Positions 16,067 through 24,670 of a stretch of 59,930 nucleotides of DNA are shown piece by piece. The notes under the pieces are model-generated. The model worked only from the letters and a program-made list of their open reading frames with translations, made no database searches and was not told the DNA's origin. Position numbers and translations under genes: made by a program. Source of the stretch: Pantoea sp. A4. Its GTDB lineage: Bacteria > Pseudomonadota > Gammaproteobacteria > Enterobacterales > Enterobacteriaceae. The first letter of the stretch is position 1. The number at the start of each line of letters is the position of its first letter. The stretch lies in assembly GCF_000295955.2 (NCBI RefSeq), contig NZ_ALXE01000066.1, forward strand, positions 1 through 59,930, written 5' to 3'.

Positions 16067-17882
16067 TCCCCAGGCGTTTCTCAGTACCGTCACCAGCCAG
16101 CCCGGTGTCTACCGGATGTATGATGCTTCGGGCACGGTGATTTATGTCGGAAAAGCCAAAGATCTCAAAAAACGCCTCAGCAGCTATTTCCGCGCACAGC
16201 AGGCCAGCCGCAAAACTGAAGCGCTGGTCAGCAACATTCAGCAAATCGATGTCACGGTCACCCACACCGAAACCGAAGCCCTGCTGCTGGAGCACAACTA
16301 TATTAAGCTCTATCAGCCGCGTTATAACGTGCTGCTGCGGGACGACAAATCCTATCCTTATATCTTTCTCAGCGCCGATGAGCACCCGAGGTTGGCGATG
16401 CACCGTGGGGCGAAACATGCCAAAGGCGAATACTTTGGCCCGTTCCCGAATGGCTATGCGGTGCGAGAAACGCTTTCGCTATTGCAGAAAGTGTTCCCCA
16501 TCCGCCAGTGTGAAAATAGCGTCTATCGCAACCGCTCGCGCCCGTGTCTGCAATATCAGATTGGCCGCTGCCTTGGCCCCTGCGTCAGCGGGCTGGTGAG
16601 CGAGGAGGAGTATCGTCAGCAGACGGACTACGTGCGGCTCTTCCTGGCCGGGAAAGATGACCAGGTGTTAAACCAACTGGTGAAACGGATGGAGCAGGCC
16701 AGCCAGGAGTTGCGCTTCGAAGAGGCGGGACGCTTGCGCGATCAAATCCTCGCCGTGCGCCGCATTACCGAAAAACAGTTCGTCTCCAATCAGGGGGATG
16801 ATCTGGATGTGATGGGGGTGTCCTTCGATGCGGGTATGGCGTGCTTACACGTGCTGTTTATTCGTCAGGGTAAAGTCCTTGGCAGCCGCAGCTATTTCCC
16901 AAAAGTCCCGGCGGATACCACTCTGGCTGAAGTGGTCCAAACCTTTGTCGGCCAGTTTTATCTGCAAGGCAGTGAAGCTCGTAGCTTGCCGACGGAAATT
17001 TTGCTCGACTTTAGCTTACCCGAGCGCGAACTGCTGGCGGATTCCCTGAGCGAAGTGGCCGGCAGGCGGGTGAATATTCAGAGCAAACCGCGCGGCGATC
17101 GCGCTCGTTATCTCAAACTGGCGCGTACCAATGCGGCGACTGCCCTCACTACACGGCTGTCTCAGCGTTCGACCATCCAACAACGTCTGGTTGCGCTGGC
17201 GCATTTCCTCAAGCTGGAAAAAGTGCAGCGTATGGAGTGCTTTGATATCAGCCACACCATGGGCGAGCAGACCATTGCTTCCTGCGTGGTGTTTGATGCC
17301 AACGGGCCACTGCGCGCTGACTATCGGCGCTATAACATCAGTGGCATCACGCCGGGGGATGATTACGCGGCGATGAATCAAGTGCTACGCCGTCGTTATG
17401 GCAAAGCGCTGGAAGCCGATAAAATTCCCGATGTCATCTTAATTGACGGCGGTAAAGGGCAGTTGGCGCAAGCGAAGCAGGTGTTTGCCGAGCTGGACGT
17501 GCCGTGGGATAAAAGCCAACCGATACTGCTGGGGGTCGCTAAAGGCAGCGATCGTAAGGCCGGGCTGGAAACCCTGTTCTTTGAAGCGGAAGGGCAGGGG
17601 ATAGCACTGCCGCCGGATGATCCGGCGCTGCATGTGATTCAGCACATCCGTGATGATGCACATAACCACGCCATCACTGGCCACCGTAAGAAACGTGCCA
17701 AAGAGAAAAACACCAGTGCGCTGGAGAGTATTGAGGGTGTCGGACCGAAACGGCGTCAACAACTGCTTAAGTACATGGGGGGATTACAGCCTCTGATGAA
17801 CGCCAGTATTGAACAAATTGCTAACGTTCCTGGGATCTCTACCGCACTGGCGGAAAAAATCTTCTATTCGCTCAAACACTAG
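16050..17882 (+). CDS. uvrC: Excinuclease ABC subunit C
   Basis: Makes the dual incisions in nucleotide-excision repair together with UvrAB. Domain order: GIY-YIG nuclease (residues ~14-95: GVYRMYDASGTVIYVGKAK), a Cys-rich segment (FPIRQCENSVYRNRSRPCLQ), UVR motif (~205-240), RNase-H-like C-terminal nuclease (MECFDISHTMGEQTIAS; DVILIDGGKGQL) and a helix-hairpin-helix pair at the end (IEGVGPKRRQQLLKYMGG; VPGISTALAEKI). Length 610 aa is the E. coli size. GTG start inside the end of uvrY. Confidence 0.97.
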   Translation: MSDQFNPQAFLSTVTSQPGVYRMYDASGTVIYVGKAKDLKKRLSSYFRAQQASRKTEALVSNIQQIDVTVTHTETEALLLEHNYIKLYQPRYNVLLRDDKSYPYIFLSADEHPRLAMHRGAKHAKGEYFGPFPNGYAVRETLSLLQKVFPIRQCENSVYRNRSRPCLQYQIGRCLGPCVSGLVSEEEYRQQTDYVRLFLAGKDDQVLNQLVKRMEQASQELRFEEAGRLRDQILAVRRITEKQFVSNQGDDLDVMGVSFDAGMACLHVLFIRQGKVLGSRSYFPKVPADTTLAEVVQTFVGQFYLQGSEARSLPTEILLDFSLPERELLADSLSEVAGRRVNIQSKPRGDRARYLKLARTNAATALTTRLSQRSTIQQRLVALAHFLKLEKVQRMECFDISHTMGEQTIASCVVFDANGPLRADYRRYNISGITPGDDYAAMNQVLRRRYGKALEADKIPDVILIDGGKGQLAQAKQVFAELDVPWDKSQPILLGVAKGSDRKAGLETLFFEAEGQGIALPPDDPALHVIQHIRDDAHNHAITGHRKKRAKEKNTSALESIEGVGPKRRQQLLKYMGGLQPLMNASIEQIANVPGISTALAEKIFYSLKH

Positions 17883-17951
17883 CATTGAAACAGGGGGGGC
17901 AATGTAGGAACATACGTTAAATTCTACTCATAACCAGGCAGTTACTGGCAT

Positions 17952-18500
17952 ATGCAATTTAACATCCCTACATACCTTACCCTGTTCCGCGTGGTACTGA
18001 TTCCTTTCTTTGTACTGGCCTTTTACCTGCCTTTTCACTGGGCTTCAATGGCGACGGCCCTGATCTTCGTGATTGCCGCCATTACCGACTGGTTTGATGG
18101 TTTTCTGGCGCGTCGCTGGAAGCAGACCACCCGTTTCGGGGCGTTTCTTGATCCCGTCGCGGATAAAGTGATGGTGGCGATTGCCTTAGTGCTGGTGGCC
18201 GAATATTTTCATGCCTGGTGGATCACTCTGCCTGCCGCCACGATGATCGCGCGCGAAATCATCATCTCTGCCCTGCGTGAGTGGATGGCGGAAATCGGTA
18301 AACGGAGCAGCGTAGCGGTTTCGTGGATCGGTAAAGTGAAAACCATGGCGCAGATGTTGGCGTTGGTTGCTCTGTTATGGCGTCCTGATGCCACCGTGGT
18401 CGGCTTTGGGGTGTTGCTGTTGTACGTTGCTGCAGTACTGACTTTCTGGTCAATGTATCAATATTTAAGCGCTTCACGCCGTGATTTGTTTGAACAGTGA
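17952..18500 (+). CDS. pgsA: CDP-diacylglycerol-glycerol-3-phosphate 3-phosphatidyltransferase
   Basis: Inner-membrane enzyme for the committed step of phosphatidylglycerol synthesis. The CDP-alcohol phosphotransferase signature is complete: Asp46, Asp49-Gly50, Ala53-Arg54, Gly63, Asp67 and Asp71. It has about five hydrophobic helices, and its 182-residue length equals E. coli PgsA. It lies 69 bp after uvrC and ahead of glyW, the conserved enterobacterial order. Confidence 0.96.
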   Translation: MQFNIPTYLTLFRVVLIPFFVLAFYLPFHWASMATALIFVIAAITDWFDGFLARRWKQTTRFGAFLDPVADKVMVAIALVLVAEYFHAWWITLPAATMIAREIIISALREWMAEIGKRSSVAVSWIGKVKTMAQMLALVALLWRPDATVVGFGVLLLYVAAVLTFWSMYQYLSASRRDLFEQ

Positions 18501-18550
18501 TCGAAGCGATTTAAAAAGCAGCAAACAGACACAGTGCGTGAATCTTTCTG

Positions 18551-18578
18551 TTGACTCACTGTGTCGAATCAGTAGAAT
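18551..18578 (+). promoter_or_regulatory. Sigma-70 promoter of the glyW-cysT-leuZ tRNA operon
   Basis: TTGACT (-35) and TAGAAT (-10) separated by 16 bp, about 100 bp before the first tRNA. Confidence 0.75.
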
Positions 18579-18676
18579 GCAACGCATCGAACGGCAGCAC
18601 AGCTTCCGAAAGATAAACAAAATCAGTAAGTTCGATGCTTAGCTCGGCTAAGAAATTTGAATAGTAATACTGAATT

Positions 18677-18752
<76 letters not shown>

Positions 18753-18795
18753 GATTAAGTCATTCAGGTAACCACCTGATGGCAAAAAGAATAAA

Positions 18796-18869
18796 GGCGC
18801 GTTGGCAGAGTGGCCATGCATCGGATTGCAAATCCGCTTACCTCGGTTCGACTCCGGGACGCGCCTCCA
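18796..18869 (+). tRNA. cysT: tRNA-Cys (GCA)
   Basis: 74-nt cloverleaf: acceptor GGCGCGT pairs with ACGCGCC, anticodon loop ATTGCAAAT gives GCA, T-arm GTTCGACTC, encoded CCA end. Confidence 0.98.
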
Positions 18870-18881
18870 CTTTACACCCAT

Positions 18882-18967
18882 GCCCGGGTGGTGAAATCGG
18901 TAGACACAAGGGATTTAAAATCCCTCGGCTTATGGCTGTGCGGGTTCAAGTCCCGCCCCGGGCACCA
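18882..18967 (+). tRNA. leuZ: tRNA-Leu (TAA)
   Basis: 86-nt class II tRNA: acceptor GCCCGGG pairs with CCCGGGC, anticodon stem GGGAT/ATCCC around TTTAAAA gives TAA, long variable arm CGGCTTATGGCTG, encoded CCA end. It is the last backbone gene before the eCIS island. Confidence 0.98.
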
Positions 18968-19012
18968 ATGTAAAAGCTGAATAAAATCAAAGCAATATGT
19001 AGTAATGTCGTG

Positions 19013-19035
19013 ACCGCCCAAGGGCGGTTTTTTTG
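19013..19035 (+). terminator. Rho-independent terminator of the tRNA operon
   Basis: ACCGCCC-AA-GGGCGGT followed by a seven-T run, 45 bp after leuZ. Confidence 0.93.
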
Positions 19036-19768
19036 TTTTTCCTTCCTTGTTCCTCATCACCTTTCCAGATCATTTGCCTGCATCTGAGCACCGACGACTT
19101 AAACCGCATTAACATTACGGTTAGGCGTGCAGTTTGTTTAACCTTCAAAATACGCCTCAAACATGCTTTTCCCCATCACCCTCAGTACTATTACGTTGAA
19201 CGGCGGCAGGCGTAGCTGCAGCCGCTGATTCTGACATTAAAATGAGACTAATCTTATTTATCATTCCTGCCAGTTCATTCATGTGATTTTAATCATATTG
19301 AAATAAGCCTTGAGTATTCCCTCATATGATTGTGAGTTGCTAAGGCTTACCGTGATCCTGAGATATGGATTAAATGGCATTAATTGAATGAGTTTTATCC
19401 TAATAAAGGATTTATAGGTGTTGATTACTAAGGATTTTTTTAAAAAATATGGATAAAACGGCTATTTAGACAGTAACTATAGGTCATTCTAACCCATTGC
19501 TTTGCCATGATTTTATTATAATTGACGCCTGTGTCACATTTTTCAACTACCAATAAATTATTTTTTTTTATTAAAAATCATGCAGTTAAATTTGTTTGTC
19601 CTATTTATTGTCTTACCTGCTTGCTGAATTAAGAAACCTGGTTAATATTATCACTGTCCGCAACTTCTCGCGGGCTCATGATCTACTCAATTGTTTATAT
19701 CTGGCGCTCGCCAGGAATGTACTTTATTGCAAGAAAAAAATTACCAAAAATCAGCTTGAATGTCTGAG
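19036..19768. other. AT-rich leader/promoter region of the eCIS island
   Basis: About 730 bp, visibly far more AT-rich than the flanks, with no convincing gene. A TTG-started frame at 19596-19796 has no ribosome site or motif. The region must contain the promoter of the eCIS operon; TTTATAT and TACTTTAT near 19695-19730 could be -10 elements, but no clear -35 accompanies them. Base composition suggests H-NS-type silencing (inference). Confidence 0.5.
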
Positions 19769-19780
19769 GACGGTAGTCTG
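19769..19780 (+). promoter_or_regulatory. ops-like element (RfaH/NusG-paralogue recruitment site)
   Basis: GACGGTAGTCTG matches the ops consensus GGCGGTAGnnTG at all specified positions but the second. It is on the transcribed strand's coding side, 85 bp before the first gene of a ~30-kb co-oriented cluster, the usual setting for RfaH control of long operons. Confidence 0.6.
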
Positions 19781-19864
19781 CCTAAAATACTTTTAATAAA
19801 CCTGCAAATAAAAACTCAACAAGCAGAAAAAATAACCTGCCCTATTTAAAAATAAAGGTGAAAT

Positions 19865-21241
19865 ATGAGTTTTTTTACGCCTGTTAACGCTGCATTTCCA
19901 TCGCCTGAAAGTCGTCCGCAACCCGATCACGTCGAAGATTCAGCACCAGAGGCGTCGTACGCCGCGGCTTCTGATACTGATCTTGAAAAGTCTCCATACG
20001 CCCCCGTTCCAGAACTGCCGACCCAGCAGGGCGCAGAGGGGACCGGCATTTTGTTTGACTTTAATCATGGTTGCCGTATTCACCTACCCGAAGGTAACTG
20101 GCGCGTACGCGTAGTGGATATCCAGAATTATCATGTGTTTGGTGATACTGCGGTGCCAGGAGGTATGGTCGAGAGCAAACACAAATACTACGTGCCATTT
20201 GCTTTTCAGGTGCAGAAAGACGATGAAATTGTCTTTTTGCACGTCATGGATTTGTTTCAGCAACAGGTGCTGATACAAATCCCCGAAGATACCCTGGGGG
20301 ATACCCTTGCCTGGCTGCCCTCAGTGATGCGTTTTCAGATACGCCATCAGTGTCGTCTCACGGTCCGTGTCGCGGCACGCTTCCACGACGTTTTCGCCAG
20401 CAACTATCCGCAAATTCGCTTTATTGACCTGTCTGAACCGGATGAAACCGCCTATTACGCCACCTACTATTTGAATGCAGGTATAGGGGGTACGCAGGGG
20501 GAATACTGCCCGGTTGAAGGTCAACAAACGCCGCTACACCACATTGCCAGCGCTATTCTTGGCCTTGTCCCAGATGAAAACCCCGCACAGTTCAGGCTGG
20601 CCGACATCAGTCGGCCGATTGCGGAGCCTTACGTCTGTATCGGCGTTCAGTCTACCTCGCAGTGTAAATACTGGAACAATCCCACTGGCTGGATACAACT
20701 GGTGCGGGAGCTTAAAGATCGTGGTTATCGGGTGATCTGCATCGACCAGGCGACCACGGTAGGGCGCGATCTCACCTGGACTCACATTCCCCATGGCGCT
20801 GAAGACGAAACCGGCAACCGCCCCCTAAGCGAGCGCCTGCGCTGGTTGATGCATGCGGAATTTTTTGTCGGCCTCAGTAGCGGGCTCTCCTGGCTGGCCT
20901 GGACCGCAGGCACACCGGTGGTGATGATCAGCGGATTTAGCAATCCAGCGACCGAGTTTGCCACACCCTATCGGGTCACTAACCCCCACGTTTGCAATAG
21001 CTGCTGGAATGACACGCGCTATCAATTTGATCGAAAAGATTTTTTCTGGTGTCCACGTCACAAGGGCACCAGTGCACAGTTTTCCTGTTCGAAGTTTATC
21101 AGCGTTGAGCAGGTGCTCGGCGTAATGGCGCCACTACCAGGGATCCACCCCGATTCTGTGATCGCACAAGATTCCAGATTCGCTTCTAACAATAACCTGT
21201 CGCAATTAGTCCCCCTGAGGTCAGCCACCGGGACCTCGTGA
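19865..21241 (+). CDS. TibC/Aah-type autotransporter-family protein O-heptosyltransferase
   Basis: Cytoplasmic GT-B glycosyltransferase of the group that transfers heptose from ADP-heptose to serines of strand-loop-strand beta-helix proteins. The C-terminal half carries the family's hallmarks: VGLSSGLSWLAWTAGTPVVM, ISGFSNPATEFATPYRV, and the iron-binding cysteines at 377, 380, 396 and 408 (CNSCW, WCPRHKG, FSCSKF). The N-terminal ~60 residues are Pro/Ser/Ala-rich and probably disordered. TibC-type enzymes normally sit beside an autotransporter adhesin gene; none is here. It lies 74 bp upstream of the eCIS tube gene with no terminator between, so it probably shares the transcript. Its substrate may therefore be an eCIS component (inference). 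AAGG lies seven bases before the ATG. Confidence 0.88.
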   Translation: MSFFTPVNAAFPSPESRPQPDHVEDSAPEASYAAASDTDLEKSPYAPVPELPTQQGAEGTGILFDFNHGCRIHLPEGNWRVRVVDIQNYHVFGDTAVPGGMVESKHKYYVPFAFQVQKDDEIVFLHVMDLFQQQVLIQIPEDTLGDTLAWLPSVMRFQIRHQCRLTVRVAARFHDVFASNYPQIRFIDLSEPDETAYYATYYLNAGIGGTQGEYCPVEGQQTPLHHIASAILGLVPDENPAQFRLADISRPIAEPYVCIGVQSTSQCKYWNNPTGWIQLVRELKDRGYRVICIDQATTVGRDLTWTHIPHGAEDETGNRPLSERLRWLMHAEFFVGLSSGLSWLAWTAGTPVVMISGFSNPATEFATPYRVTNPHVCNSCWNDTRYQFDRKDFFWCPRHKGTSAQFSCSKFISVEQVLGVMAPLPGIHPDSVIAQDSRFASNNNLSQLVPLRSATGTS

Positions 21242-21315
21242 AATCAATGTTGTTCATCCATCCCAACTGCCAACAGGCAGCGGATACGTTCAAACCTGCA
21301 AAGTGAGAAATAACC

Positions 21316-21771
21316 ATGGCAGATACCACTGATATCATTGATGCAAGTTATCCGGTTCCCGGTTTTCGCTTCACTGTCACCATCGACGGCGATGTGATCC
21401 GCTGTAGTTCAGTGAGCGGCCTCGACCAACAGTATGAAAGCTATGAATACCGCGATGGTATGGGCGGATTGTTCCGCAATATCACGCGTATTCAGTTACC
21501 TTCTATCACCCTTTCTCAGGCGATCTTCCCTGGCGAGTGCAAGCTGTATGAGTGGCTGTATAACTACGCCAACCACGCAGATGGCAAAAAAGATATCGCA
21601 ATCAGTCTGACGGATGAATCCGGCAAAAAGCTCTACGTCACCTGGAACGTCTTCAACTGCTTCCCAACCGGGATTACCGGGCCAAGCCTCGAAGCTTCCA
21701 GCAATGAAGTGGCAGCGAAGCAGATCACTCTGAATGCCGACCGTCTCACCGTGGAATGCCACGCCCTGTAA
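21316..21771 (+). CDS. eCIS inner tube protein (Afp1/Pvc1-like)
   Basis: Stacks as hexamers to form the inner tube that carries cargo. A gp19/Hcp-like fold is suggested by the opening (YPVPGFRFTVTIDGDVI), VSGLDQQYESYEYRDGMG and the second half ISLTDESGKKLYVTWNVFNCFPTGI with a closing ITLNADRLTVEC strand. 151 residues, typical of Afp1/Afp5 proteins. First structural gene of the cluster; 27 bp before the first sheath gene. Confidence 0.9.
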   Translation: MADTTDIIDASYPVPGFRFTVTIDGDVIRCSSVSGLDQQYESYEYRDGMGGLFRNITRIQLPSITLSQAIFPGECKLYEWLYNYANHADGKKDIAISLTDESGKKLYVTWNVFNCFPTGITGPSLEASSNEVAAKQITLNADRLTVECHAL

Positions 21772-21798
21772 TGTACTGCTTAACCTTCTGGAGGTTAT

Positions 21799-23067
21799 AT
21801 GGCTGTATTTACTTTACCAAAAGCGCCGGGCGTGTATGTGGATGAGGTGGATTTACCCTCATTTAGCATCAGCAGCTCGGCGACGGCAGTACCGGTGATT
21901 CTGGACGGCGAAGCGAAATCTGTACGTTGGTGGGAAGCATTAGGCGAAAAACCTGCTTTGCTCAATTCGTTTGCGGATGTACTCAGTTATTTCTCCGCCA
22001 GCGGAACCAAGTCGGAGGGGGCGGCCTACTACTCGCCGCGTGCCGTTGTTAGCCTGTTTTCACGCCGTTCTCGCGGCGGGCCAGCACATCATCCTCGCCT
22101 TACCGATGCCATCGGCACGAGTGCCAAAGCCGCAGATACCCCTGCATGGGATCGACATACGTTGCCAGCCCTTAAAGCGTATTTTGATAATGGTGGCGGT
22201 TATTGTTATCTGCTGCCTCGAGATAAGCTCGAATGGCTGGAAAAATTGCCCGATGTCACCCTGGTGGTACAGGCGGGTCAGGACACAGCAACGGCTGAGA
22301 TTCTTAAGTTCACCGCAGAGGGAAGTGGACGTTTTGCTCTGCTGGACGGGCCGGAGGAGTCAAAAGGGGATGTCAAAGATGAGCTTGAAAGCGCGCTAAG
22401 CGGTATTCAGGCTACGGAGCATGCGGCGGTTTATTACCCATGGCTGAAAGCCAACTGGAGTATTCCAGGGGTGACAAAAATTGCGAATGTCGCGCCAAGT
22501 GCTGTCGCAGCGGGCATCATCTGTCGGACCGACAATAGCGTAGGCCCATGGAAAGCCCCGGCAAATGCGGCGGTCGCTTCAGGGTTGAGCCCGCTGGTTA
22601 AAGTTGGGGCAGCCACGCAAGCCCTGTTTACCAGCGCAAACCACACCACCAAATCCGTCAATATTCTGCGCGAATTCAAAGGGCGCGGCCTGCTGCTATG
22701 GGGCGCTCGCACGCTGACCATTGGCGGCAATGCGTGGGGATATGTCCCGGTGCGCCGTACCTTTGATATGGCAGAGCGCGATATTGGCCGGGCACTGGAA
22801 TCGGTGCTGTTTGAACCCAACGGCCAGGCAACATGGGAAGCGGTGCGTGCCGCCGTAGAGAACTACCTCTACAACCTGTGGAAAAAAGGCGCGTTACAGG
22901 GGAATTCGCCGGAAGAGGCCTTCTTTATTCAGGTGGGGCTGGGGGTGACCATGACTCAGGCCGATATTGATAACGGCATCCTCAAAGCGCGTATCGGTAT
23001 TGCGGTGGTGCGTCCGGCGGAATTTATCGTGCTGGAGTTTAGCCAACAAGTTGCCAGTGGCGCGTGA
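21799..23067 (+). CDS. eCIS contractile sheath protein 1
   Basis: Tail-sheath subunit. N-terminal arm LPKAPGVYVDEVDLPSFSIS; the conserved C-terminal sheath domain includes VPVRRTFDMAERDIGRALES, LFEPNGQATWEAVRAAVENY and the final strand FIVLEFSQQ. The middle domain (residues ~90-130, Ser/Arg-rich) is variable. In its N-terminal arm and C-terminal domain it is the closest of the five upstream paralogues to the two distal sheath-propeller fusions, but it ends directly after the last sheath strand (VASGA). GGAGG lies seven bases before the ATG. Confidence 0.92.
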   Translation: MAVFTLPKAPGVYVDEVDLPSFSISSSATAVPVILDGEAKSVRWWEALGEKPALLNSFADVLSYFSASGTKSEGAAYYSPRAVVSLFSRRSRGGPAHHPRLTDAIGTSAKAADTPAWDRHTLPALKAYFDNGGGYCYLLPRDKLEWLEKLPDVTLVVQAGQDTATAEILKFTAEGSGRFALLDGPEESKGDVKDELESALSGIQATEHAAVYYPWLKANWSIPGVTKIANVAPSAVAAGIICRTDNSVGPWKAPANAAVASGLSPLVKVGAATQALFTSANHTTKSVNILREFKGRGLLLWGARTLTIGGNAWGYVPVRRTFDMAERDIGRALESVLFEPNGQATWEAVRAAVENYLYNLWKKGALQGNSPEEAFFIQVGLGVTMTQADIDNGILKARIGIAVVRPAEFIVLEFSQQVASGA

Positions 23068-23094
23068 TCACGCGCCTTTTCATGAGGATCGATC

Positions 23095-24522
23095 ATGAAT
23101 AGAAATCCCGGAGTGAAAATTATTGAAAGCAACACCCCTTCGGTGGGTGCTGCGGGCATGAGCGGCCTGGTGCCGCTTTTGGTGGGGGCCTTTTGGAAAA
23201 AGGACGGAACGCAGGCAAAGGCGGCAGATGGGGCAGTCTATGTGGCTAACTATGCTGAGTTTGCGGAAAAATTCGTGGCGGCTCCGCTGATTGTTAAACT
23301 GGCGGAGGCATGGGGTGAAGCAGCTTCCTCTCCTCCTCCCCAAGGCAGTGATGGAGAAAACGGTGAAGAGGCAGGCGCCGTAGAAGTTAAAAAAAGTAAA
23401 AAAGCGACCAAAGAGGCGGATAGCGTGGCGGTGAATGCGGCCACTGAGGTGCCTTTTACCAGCGGCAGCCCAACTAAAGTTATCGCCACTCATTTGTATG
23501 ATAATTCCGCTGCCGCAGTGGCCAGTTATTTTTCAAACGGAGGCGGCGCTTGCTACCTACTCGCTTTAAGCGCTTCTGATGGAAAAACGGAATTAGAAAA
23601 AGCCACGGCAGAGTTGGATGAAGTCTCGTTGTATGTGCCTTTGAATGCCAGTGCGCAAGATCTTGTTAAAGACAGTATTGCAGCGATTCAACAGCACAAT
23701 CCGCAATCCCTGTTTATTGCCCATGCAGCGTTTACCAGCGATACGCCACCGGCCGGCCCGGTCATGCCTGACAATGAATTTTCTGCCAGTTACACACCAG
23801 AACTGAAGCTGGAGAGCAATTTAAACGTGGTGAATGAAAGCGGTATTTTCCTCGGTAATAAGCTGCTTTCCGATTGGCGAGATTCGCCTATGACTGTGGC
23901 AACCTACCACATTGTAAAAGCCAATCTGGCACTCGCTCCGCTGGATTTCTCAGCGGTGAGTTCGCTAACCCTCTCGCCGGTTGCTGCGGTGGCTGGCGCG
24001 TATTGCACCACCGAGCGCAACCGTGGAGTGTGGAAAGCAGCGGCGAACGTTTCGCTCGTGGGGGTCACGCCAGTGCACAATATCAGTGCCCGGGAACACG
24101 GTGACTTGAACGGCGTCGGGGTCAATGCCATTTTGTGGTCGTCGCAGAAGGGCACTTCCATCATGGGAGCGCGCACCTCCGCAAATCCCGACATTACCAA
24201 CTGGCGCTACGTCCCGGTACGCCTGTTATTTAACACCGTGGAACGGGATGTCAGCGCCATGCTGGCACCGATCATCTTCCAGCCGAACTCAGCCCCCACC
24301 TGGCAAGCGGTGGTGGCCGGTATCAGCAACTATCTGCACGGTATCTGGAAACGCGGCGGGCTGTTTGGCAACTCGCCAGAAGAGGCCTATCGGGTGCAGA
24401 TTGCGCTGCAAGACGGGGATATCGACAACGGCATCCTGCGCGTACGCGTCAGTCTTGCTGCGCTGCGCCCGGTGGAGTTTATCGACCTGGAGTTTACGCA
24501 GGAACTGTTAGCCGTCGCGTAA
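23095..24522 (+). CDS. eCIS contractile sheath protein 2
   Basis: Sheath paralogue of the second type: arm NRNPGVKIIESNTPSVGAAG, FSNGGGACYLLAL, VPVRLLFNTVERDVSAM, IIFQPNSAPTWQAVVAGISNY and FIDLEFTQEL at the end. 475 residues. A hydrophilic low-complexity insertion (residues ~76-120, Pro/Gly/Glu then Lys/Ala-rich) is absent from sheath 4 and different in sheath 3, so it is probably a surface loop. A terminator-like hairpin follows the gene. Confidence 0.92.
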   Translation: MNRNPGVKIIESNTPSVGAAGMSGLVPLLVGAFWKKDGTQAKAADGAVYVANYAEFAEKFVAAPLIVKLAEAWGEAASSPPPQGSDGENGEEAGAVEVKKSKKATKEADSVAVNAATEVPFTSGSPTKVIATHLYDNSAAAVASYFSNGGGACYLLALSASDGKTELEKATAELDEVSLYVPLNASAQDLVKDSIAAIQQHNPQSLFIAHAAFTSDTPPAGPVMPDNEFSASYTPELKLESNLNVVNESGIFLGNKLLSDWRDSPMTVATYHIVKANLALAPLDFSAVSSLTLSPVAAVAGAYCTTERNRGVWKAAANVSLVGVTPVHNISAREHGDLNGVGVNAILWSSQKGTSIMGARTSANPDITNWRYVPVRLLFNTVERDVSAMLAPIIFQPNSAPTWQAVVAGISNYLHGIWKRGGLFGNSPEEAYRVQIALQDGDIDNGILRVRVSLAALRPVEFIDLEFTQELLAVA

Positions 24523-24534
24523 TCACGCTGTTTT

Positions 24535-24580
24535 GGGCGGTGTTCACCGGCTGCTCATGCTTCACCGCCCCTTTTTCCCT
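24535..24580 (+). terminator. Intra-operon terminator/attenuator after sheath 2
   Basis: GGGCGGTG / CACCGCCC stem with a 20-nt loop followed by CTTTTTCCCTTTT, 12 bp after the sheath 2 stop, in the largest gap (148 bp) between consecutive upstream eCIS genes. Confidence 0.7.
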
Positions 24581-24670
24581 TTTCTTGCCGTATCACACTT
24601 ATATTTTGCCCGTGGCTAATCGCGCCGTCCTGTTACGGTGGGTGATACGCCATCATGATGAGGAGCTGTT

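Noticed and set aside
18940..18967. Right-hand copy of the leuZ 3' end as an attachment site for the island
   Set aside because: I scanned 50.6-53.9 kb by eye and found no convincing copy; no integrase gene is present.
19291..19331. Inverted repeat AATCATAT / ATATGATT in the eCIS leader
   Set aside because: Short AT-rich arms and a 25-nt spacer are expected by chance in this composition.
19596..19796. 66-residue frame in the eCIS leader
   Set aside because: TTG start, no ribosome site, and it runs through the ops-like element; random AT-rich frame.
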